NCBI GenBank assembly: GCA_903813345.2
Contig: CAIIXF020000012.1
Coordinates: 36,500,528-36,564,527, forward strand
DNA length: 64,000 bases
DNA from: Owenia fusiformis
Lineage: Eukaryota > Annelida > Polychaeta > Sabellida > Oweniidae
Direction: 5' to 3'
Part shown: in pieces, positions 55,712 through 64,000 of the stretch
Layout of the letters: each line of letters begins with the position of its first letter
How positions within the stretch are numbered: position 1 is the first letter of the stretch
Made by a program: the position numbers and the translations under genes
Notes under the pieces: model-generated
What the model saw: only the letters and a program-made list of their open reading frames with translations
The model's database searches: none
Told to the model about the DNA's origin: nothing

Positions 55712-58700
55712 TAGACTGTGGACTACTCTGATAATTGTAACTTCTGCTTTTCATGGAAGGTCACACATTCCAACATATTTCAAACAGTCTGTATGATTAT
55801 GCTGGGCACTTTCTGGGTAGTTGGACTTCATGTAGGGGTGGCAGACGTCCCTCAGGCCAATTTATACCCCTACCCTAAGAAAACCTTGGGGGTACTTTAA
55901 TACCACCTAATAAAAAGAATACTAATGCATGTCATACATTCATAGTTTTTTAGTAGGCAGGGCATACCATGGTTAGTCAGTGCCAGAAATTTCCAATCTC
56001 TAACTTATATGGTTACCATGGAAACAGTATTTATATCTCAAAATCTTCTCAATTTGACCTCCTCCCAAATATGTCCCTTCGCTCTCAAAGTGAAATATTT
56101 GCAAATTTGTTAGGAATTTGTGGCTACCACTTTGTCAAAAGTTGTATAAATATGTATATAGTCACACTAAAGCACTAAAAAGTTGATATAATGCTCCAAT
56201 AAATCAATAATATTTATCAAATATAGTCACACACAACTACTTTTAGGGAAAAGTGGGCGTGGCACTTTTTGGTACTTGCGTAATTGTTGCAGCATTAAGC
56301 GAAAAATACATATTACACTAACAACAATTGACATTTAATTATCATCTACTAACATTGTGTAACATTGTAATATGTTCATTATCATTATTAGATACTTAAG
56401 ATATTTTATGTAAGTGTTATCATGAACCTTCCTTTTATCCCTATACCATAGAAGGTGGGCATCACCAATGGTGTCAAACTAACTTTTCTGTTTCATTTAT
56501 TTTTTACCATAGACAGGGGAAAAAGCTTTACTTGAAGAAGTGACCTCATTAGGTGCTATGTAGATGGATTGATACTAGTAGGTAGATGGCAGCACTTGTG
56601 CTAGTTGGGCTAGATACTAGTGTTTACCATTGACTTGACATATTTCACTTAGTCTATTGATTTACCATATTCATTCTGTTGGATTAAAGTAAACCTGCAT
56701 TTGCAATGAATTTGATGATGTTCAGATTGTGTTTGAAACTTAATGATAATCAGATTGTGTTTGAGACTGGATGTTGTTCAGATTGTGTATATACGAGCTT
56801 TAAAAGGACCACTGAAACAATAAGTCAATGTTTAAGATTCTTTAAAATTATGTCAATGAGAAATTAGCCTGTTAACCTATAGTTAAACTATACTTCAGCA
56901 AGATTTTAAAGCTATATAGCAAATCTCATCATTTGCAACTTCATTATTTGATAATTTAACCCATTATTCTTTATTGCTGATTAAAAATTGCAAGGCATTT
57001 AAATGACCTAGGGAAGCCAGTGATATGAATTGGCCTTATTCATTGATTTACAGTAAAATGGAATATTGTGAAGAACAAGAGAACTGTTCCACAGCTTCAC
57101 AGGAAATATGGGAGCAAAGTCAACAAGGGATGTGGGAAACTAGGCTGTTTACATAGAGAGATTTAGAACTCTCCAGGGAAGTGTCTCTATTTGGTATAAA
57201 ATACACAGGTCTATTCATGCATACCATTTTAAATATGAATCAAAATTAGTGATATCCATGTTTCTGGTGAAAGCATCAATTGAAAGAGACAAACATCCTA
57301 CTCTTATGGTATAAAATATAAGGAAGTTCGAAGCAGTAAAAAGGTATTACCATTTTAGATTTGATTGAATAAATTGAATCAGTGGCAATTACCCAAATGC
57401 GAGTAGGCAGTTACCAGTTTCACCACCAGGTGGCTGATTCGGGTCAATTAACATGGCAGGTATATAAGAAAGTTCCCTTAAACTTGAATATTATCAATTT
57501 AAGTGGCTCAATTTTCATATAACCCTTACGTGTCTGATACTTATACTCATGAAAATATATCCAGGAAAGCAAAATATTATCTGTCCACTTAAAGAAAAGA
57601 TATTTCATTTTTTGTGATTTTATAGCATGGGGTCTATGGGGAATCTCCCCGAGCTAGAAGTCACATTTTCAAAGAAAATTAATTTTTCAAAGTTGATAAA
57701 CACTTTTTAAAACCACATTTCTAAATGTAATTTTACATGTAGATTTCAAATATGATATTACTTTGACTGAATTTTGCATTTTTAATGACGTAAATCAAGA
57801 TTATTTCTACTCGCATCTGGGTTATTTTTAAATTTTGATATGTTAAAAGAGGCTCTGTTGGTTAGATGGGAGAATTAGCTGCATGTTAAAGGTGGCGTTT
57901 TGCTCAGTTTATAACAAAATTGATATTTAGCCCGAAACAGTAATAAATATTAAGCAAATATTTCATTCTATGGAGGGCAATACCTACGGGCTGTGGGCAA
58001 TACATATTGCAAAAATCATTGAAGGTGCAGTTGTCAGAATCCCCAGGCGGGCAATACGCAGGGCAATAAGGGATACATATTTTATATGCCAATAATTCAG
58101 GCAGCTGTGAAATACGCTATGGTATTTTTAGTCCCATGGTACTGAATTAGCCAATCAAATCACACGATTAATAGCAATGATGTAATAATTAGTGCTACTT
58201 CCATGAACACCCGTTTTGTAGAATAAGATTCTGATTCTCGTAAAAAAATGTGAAAATACAGGCACAAACAAAGTGCATTTCGAAACTCTGCTTTTGGATA
58301 TTGATAAATTGAATGATATTGGCTAAAAACTTCTGTCAGAATTGAAACAATTTTTTCTCAAGAAAAGTCAACATTTCAAAACAACAGCAATAGCTAGAAC
58401 TATCCTATTTAGATGTTTACTTGACAGTATGTAGAATTGGGGAATCCGGACAGAGAATATTAACAGAAGTAGAAAGATTGATAAAGAAAATGGAGTTTTA
58501 GTGTGGGAGGGGGGGGGGGGGCATGTAATTGTATACTTGTTTATGTAACAATCATTTCATAAAATTGATAAAAGGCATATTCTAGACAAGGATAGGCATT
58601 TGCCATCATAAACTATGAGGGATTATGACTCATAAACTCAACTACTGGTATGGACATTCGGGGTAGTAATATGGAACATACGTTATATGGAAACTGTAAC

Positions 58701-60778
58701 CTTATAAGATCTTGTCCAATTTCAGTCATACCTGATTATAAAGGACCATTTATGTTACAGCATCAGGGCATATTACGTATAGTATTAAGTTACTTAGGTA
58801 TGAGTTATAAATTATGACTGTCATCATTTCTACTGTGCCAAAATCATTCAACCAATTTTAAAATGGAATATGAGAACAAGATTTCTTATTTTAGGTTATA
58901 TTCATATGTCTAATAATAATTGATATTAAACATATTTACTTTTATTGTTCTTATACACTAAACAGATTTGTTTAGATATTATTTTTAGTTTCAACATAAC
59001 AAACCACTATCCATATTGAAGGAATCGCTGAAGGTACAGCATTTTGGAAATGTGTATTGCGAAATACTAAAAGGAGTTATACCCGTACCTTGTTAACCAT
59101 GAGTCAATGAATGCATCATATAATATCTGCAAAATGATGCACTATGCAATTCATACATGGAATGATTTATTTTGCCATATTAGAATCAAGTATTATCTTT
59201 AATCCATTTGATAGATCAGGCATTACCTGATGTTGATGTATTGATAATAGAATCAGTTAGTCAATTGTGAGACACCATTTGTTTGAGAAAATAAGAAATC
59301 TTAGTTATGTATTAAGGTAGGGCATAACATTTCACCTATCATTTATTCATGTTTACTACATCCCCTTTAATAGTTAGTATTACCTTCCCTTTTAAAGCGG
59401 AGTGAGATATCGTTGAAATGTGGCGCTCATGCACGATATATGAAAAAATTATCATACTCCATAGTTCCACTGTCATTTAAGCCCGATTTGGTACAAATGT
59501 CAAAGCATAATGCCAACTCTAAAGTAGTTTAATTCAATGAAAATAAAAAATATCTAAATCGACAATTACCGTCCGCCATCTTAGATGCGAAGGTTACGGC
59601 CGTTGCCTTCGCTTGGTGCTGATCAGTGTCCTTGCTCTGGTACAAATTGTCATTGCCCTCTGTTTGTAACCCCTCCCTCCTTCTCGATTAAGGCCATGAA
59701 TATGAAGATGATTTAGAGGTATTATGAGAGATACTAGTGAAGGGTTGTTTTATGATAAATGAGTTCATATAACTTAATCCAAGTCATAACAAGTATGCAA
59801 ATCACACCAGCATGAGATAACATCATACTCAAAGGATGGAACAGTCCATTTACTTTTCAATTGCATAAAATGGCTCTAACCCTGACAAATGTATTAATCA
59901 ATTTTAACTCATAGCTCTTGATCAATGGAACCATTCATATTCTAGGTACAAGTCAATGAATATGACTTTGACAAACTGAAAAGACTAAGGACCTCTAAAA
60001 GTCTAAAAGACTAAAAGTTAATTTGACCATTGATGACCTATGATAGGGAAAGGTCATGATAACACTTATATAAAATATTTAAAGTATCTAATAATGATAA
60101 TGAACATATTACAATGTTACACAATGTTAGTAGATGCTAATTAAATGTCAATTGTTATTAGTGTAATATGTATTTTTCATTTAATGCTGCAACAATTACA
60201 CAAGTACCAAAAAGTGCCACACCCACTTTTCCCTTAAAGCAGTTGTGTGTGACTACATGTGATAAATATTATTAATTTATGGGATCATTATATCAAGTTT
60301 TTAGTGCTTTAGTGTGAATACATACATATTAATTCAACTTTTGACAAAGTAGCAGCCACAAAATCCAAACAGATTTGCAAATATTTCACTTTGAGAACTA
60401 AAAGGACACATTTGGGACGGGGTCAAATTGAGACGATTGTGAGATATAAATACTGTTTCCATGGTAACCATATAAGTCAGAGATTGGAAATTTCTGGCAC
60501 TGACTAACCATGGCATGCCCTACCCACTATAAAACAATGAATATCTGATATGCATTAGTATTCTTTTTATTGGGTGGTATTAAAGTACCCCCAAGGTTTT
60601 GTTGGGGTAGGGGTATAAATTGGCCTGAGGGCCGTCTGCCACCCTTACATAAAGTCCAACTACCCAGAAAGTGTCCAGCATAATCATACAGATTGTTTGA
60701 AATATGTTGGTATGTGTGACCTTCCATGAAAAGCAGAATGCATTTCTAGAGCACTTCTACAGAATAGTCCACAGTCTA
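55712..60778. mobile_element. 5-kb foldback element with about 735-bp inverted arms
   Basis: Left arm 55712-56445 starts TAGACTGTGGACTA; right arm 60035-60778 is its inverse and ends TAGTCCACAGTCTA. TAT flanks both ends; alternatively the ends are TA plus GACTGTGG, as for Tc1/mariner. Arms are well conserved (CTTCCATGAAAAGCAGAA, ATTGGCCTGAGG, ACACAATGTTAGTAGATG) with scattered differences. The 3.6-kb interior shows no transposase, only a dispersed repeat at 57388-57486 and a G14 run at about 58507-58520. Confidence 0.75.
57388..57486 (+). repeat. Dispersed repeat, partner of 5385-5475
   Basis: AGGTGGCTGATTCGGGTCAA, ATGGCAGGTA and AGTTCCCTTAA match the minus strand of 5385-5475. Confidence 0.6.
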
Positions 60779-60879
60779 TATTGATCTTTTTGTTTTCTTA
60801 ATCTGATTTGTGTTGTCTAGTATGATATTAATTACACAAAATCTTCATATTGAGTCATAATGCCTAATGAAATCGAAAT

Positions 60880-61158
60880 CTTCCTGGGTTAAGCATTGAT
60901 GGGTTAAATGATTTGATCTTTTGGGATGCCATTTTAATTGCGAAGACCTAACTGGATCCTTAACTAGAACCCTATTCAAGAGTACATACATACATGTAGG
61001 GTATATCTTAATGGGTTATATGGTTTGCTAAGACCTAATTTGATCCTATACTTGAACCCTATTTTTTCATTTGTTTTATTCAGCAGATATATTACATATA
61101 TTTAATACAATATACTAATCAGCTTGATATCATTTTGAATTTCACGATTACATGTATA
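60880..61158 (+). repeat. Degenerate cttaatgggtt repeat, left part
   Basis: Units of about 110 bp with ATCTTAATGGGTTATATGGT, AAGACCTAA(T/C)TGGATCCT and AACCCTATT. The block resumes after the hAT-like insertion at 62322. Confidence 0.6.
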
Positions 61159-61163
61159 GGGTA

Positions 61164-62321
61164 CAGGGGCGGATCCAGGATTTCAGGTTAGGGGGTGCGC
61201 CTTGATTTTTGAATTTGAGGTCGATGGATGAACAAAGGAGGCTGGAGACCGACAAACACAAGGTCCCCGGGAATTTCGAGAATTTGAATGCCATTTGCTG
61301 CGATCTGATCATTTTAAATATTTTTAAATCATTGTACCGTAGAGGAGATAGGGGCATTCTCGGCCACGGGGCATTCCCGGACAAACCCTTGGTATCAGGT
61401 GAAAATCTGGGACAAAGTTAGAATTTTTACAATACATAGCACCACATCTATAATATGATGTGTCTAATACAAAGTTTCAATAAAGAAACCATATAAAACA
61501 AAGAATTATTGAAGATCGTCCGACAATGCCCCATGTCCGAGATTACCCCTTACCAAAAGATTGCGGATAATAAGCTTACATAACTGGTGGTACATGTACT
61601 ATCTAGACAAGTCGGAGGAACGTGTACGCAGAATGCGTATTGATCAAGATAAGTTCTTGAAACGTTTATTGCAAATGGACTGAAAAACTGGATCTGCAAT
61701 GAATTAAAAGTTTTATTTTTCTTAGATAACGCCAACATTCTATTCTATTATTGTTTTTGGTAAAATTATTTTCATCAACCTTCGGTTGAAATCGTTTTAA
61801 CTGAAATCTTAATTAAATTGAACATCCCAAACATATTAATGATAACGTGTGACATATCAGACGATGTTACATGTGTCCATTTTCATGATTCAAAAAGACG
61901 TAACACAATTTAATCATGACATCAATTTTGATTAATAAGCTATTGAAATGTGAATTTAATTGTTTTACCAAAGTGAAATTGGTCATCTATAGCGTCCGAG
62001 AAATAAAACAATTATATTTCATCAGAAAATTAGACTGTGCGATTTCAAAGATCAACGTTTCCATGGGCTTTCTAATTGAAAACCAATGTCGTTTCCAAGC
62101 AGTGCATTATTTTGCATCAGAGGCATTTTAATATTGAAGCAGTTTTTGAATTTACACCTTCAAAGTTCCAACGCTCTATTGTTGACATGTTATCGGTTTT
62201 TCACTTTCAAATGTCTCTGCTTGAATACATGTATTTTTCTTTGATATTAGTCTATCTAATATCTATGCCGGATTTTAGGGGGAGCGCGCGTCCCGCGCGC
62301 ACCCCCCTGTATCCGCCACTG
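61164..62321. mobile_element. 1.16-kb hAT-like element
   Basis: Starts CAGGGGCGGATCCAGGATTT and ends GTATCCGCCACTG, with GGGTA on both sides (61159-61163 and 62322-62326), a 5-bp target duplication. Near the right end GCGCGCGTCCCGCGCGC forms a palindrome. It interrupts the cttaatgggtt repeat. No transposase frame. Same end type and duplication length as 25290-25619. Confidence 0.75.
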
Positions 62322-62326
62322 GGGTA

Positions 62327-62620
62327 TATCTTAACGGGTTCAATGGTTTGTGAAGACCTAACTGCATGAATCCTAAACTGGAAATCTGCTCATGAGTACA
62401 AGTAAAAGGTTTATCTAAATGTACCCTTTGCAATCGTTCCACTTCACTTCTAAAAAGAGAGCTTCGTCTTCACTCTTTCAGTTTACAATAAAGCTCTTAT
62501 CTCACCGAGTCAATCAGAGTTCCTTGTCGTCGTAGTTCATAAGTAAACTCTGCGCGCAGAGAAATCTTAATGGGTTCAATTGTCTGATCTTGTAGGTTTT
62601 TTACTTTAATTGCAAAGAAC
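62327..62620 (+). repeat. Degenerate cttaatgggtt repeat, right part
   Basis: Continues the block interrupted at 61163: ATCTTAACGGGTTCAATGGT, GAAGACCTAACTG, later ATCTTAATGGGTTCAATTG. Confidence 0.55.
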
Positions 62621-63018
62621 TAAATGTTTTGAAATATAAAAACAAGCTTTATTTCTCAAAGTAAATGAACTTCGGAAAACGTATTCTTGGTAAATAGAGA
62701 TGGTAAGAATGATGAATAATTCATTGGTAAACATATACCATTTAAAGATTAATGTCATGGCCAACAACCATCTTCTAGACTAAACCGTATCTCATTTTAA
62801 ACGCAATTCATTGTAAAGTAATAAAGTTAAATATAACTAATGTTATTTACAATTTTCGGCAAATCAGTCAATCCTAACTCCATTGATCATTAGGTTCTGA
62901 CTAACTTTCAAGGAATGAACAAATCTAGATATATCCGTAGCAGTTCTACCCTTTGTCTCTTTATAAGATCTGTCTAATGAACTAAGATTTGACCTTTTTG
63001 TTTATTACCTCTATAATA
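62621..63018. other. No gene seen
   Basis: AT-rich, nothing recognised. Confidence 0.5.
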
Positions 63019-63020
63019 TA

Positions 63021-63787
63021 CTCCTCTTAAAAAAGTTAAGGATCAGTCTTTTTCCTCATGGGTTTACATGTTAAACTCTATGTATGTTTGAACTCTTATT
63101 TCCAAAGCCTGAAACGAAAGAAAACTGATAATGTAATTGAATATGTACCTTGACTCTATTCTCTATATTTCAGAAATTTTTCAATTCAATCTCTCCTTTA
63201 CAATATGTCAAAATTGATGTCAAACTTGAGGAATTTACAAAATTGGCAGAACCCATGTTAACCAATGGGAATGGTTGGGTTGCCAAAAAAGAAAAGTCAT
63301 ATAAAAATATCCATCCATTCAATTGCTTTCAAAAATGGAATTCAAATAGACAATTGAATTTGCTAACCTGTCTACAACAAAAAAATGATTTGTTTCTCAA
63401 GGTTTTACAAAGTTATGAGTCTCAAATGTCAAAATCATTTCTCATAAAACCTCTCATTGGAGTAACACAGGGGGTCAAAATGAGTTAAACGCTAATCCTC
63501 TATATCGGTAATTCTCACAAAGTAATTAAGCTTAACACCTTTTCCCATTGGTTAACATGGGTTCTGCCATTTTTTAAATTCCTCAACTTTGTCATCAATT
63601 TTTGACCTATTGTAATAAAGAGATTAAATTGAAAATTTCCAGCTGAAATATGGAGAATAGAGCCAGGGGGCCCAGGGTACATATCCATACATATTATCAG
63701 TCTTTGTTTCATTTCGGGCTTATAAAATAGAGAAGATACATGTAAACCTATGAGGAAAAAGACTGGTCGTTAAGCTTTTTTGAGGAG
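63021..63787. mobile_element. TA-flanked inverted-repeat element with CTCCTCTTAAAAAAG ends
   Basis: CTCCTCTTAAAAAAGTTAAG at the left and its near complement at the right are flanked by TA (63019-63020, 63788-63789). Inner arms carry CAGTCTTTTTCCTCAT and CCCATGTTAACCAATGGGAA, the latter shared with the element at 14364-15185, so the two belong to related families. The 112-codon frame in the middle is not a known protein. Confidence 0.7.
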
Positions 63788-63789
63788 TA

Positions 63790-64000
63790 TATACATGTAC
63801 AATATAATGTGAAAATAACTTTGTGCGAAAAAACAGTAGTATTTATACTTCAGTCACCCTGGTGATGTTTATGTTATCCTAGGTTGGCGTCAAAGAGGCT
63901 ATAGTAATGACAAACATTAAGCATAAACATATCGTTATCATATCATCGTGTTTTCCTGCTTTTTACTGTTAACTGTAATTGTTTCCCGATGGTCCTTGAC
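63790..64000. other. No gene seen
   Basis: Window end; nothing recognised. Confidence 0.4.

Overview
This window looks like nuclear DNA of an animal, probably a marine invertebrate and plausibly a mollusc or other lophotrochozoan. It is AT-rich and has one clear multi-exon gene with GT-AG introns. The rest is packed with inverted-repeat DNA elements, minisatellites, a decayed non-LTR retrotransposon, and degenerate repeats rich in TGACCT and GACGGACA of a kind common in bivalve and gastropod genomes. The taxonomic placement is inference, because no rRNA, mitochondrial or barcode gene is present.

The main gene is an SLC17-family (sialin-like) membrane transporter on the + strand. I could assemble ten coding exons from 27024 to 52376 with compatible phases throughout, giving a complete protein of 518 residues. 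Nine exons sit within 5.7 kb (27024-32656). The last exon lies 19.5 kb further on, at 52182-52376. A second, partial gene is a first exon of a cyclase (isatin-hydrolase / kynurenine-formamidase-like) family protein with a signal peptide, on the minus strand at 11556-11740. I could not find its other exons.

The most striking object is in the last SLC17 intron. A 10.4-kb tandem array of a 68-bp unit begins inside exon 9 itself. Each unit carries the last 12 or so codons of that exon plus its splice donor GTAAGT and the first intronic bases. From 32606 to 43009 there are exactly 153 units with no net length change, followed by one 72-bp degenerate unit and a partial one. The transporter pre-mRNA therefore carries about 150 near-identical 5' splice sites in a row, and only the first gives a full-length protein. 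The array is also free of consensus stop codons in all three antisense frames, which produces long meaningless antisense ORFs.

Layout: 1-660 and 10780-11240, degenerate tandem repeats containing gatggccgcc; 1319-10087, an 8.8-kb element with about 1.4-kb terminal inverted repeats and a 5-bp target duplication; 11556-11740, cyclase exon; 13077-15185, two TA-flanked inverted-repeat elements; 18032-21042, an inverted-repeat element with gatgcaacaac motifs; 21629-26558, an inverted pair of minisatellites around a small hAT-like insertion; 27024-52376, the SLC17 gene, whose last intron holds the 68-bp array, a 15-bp-repeat inverted element, a nested foldback with a LINE fragment, and a MITE; 52903-64000, further inverted-repeat elements, including a second copy of that MITE, a 5-kb foldback, a 1.16-kb hAT-like element and a TA-flanked element. 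Genes occupy a small share of the window; most of it is repeat-derived or featureless.
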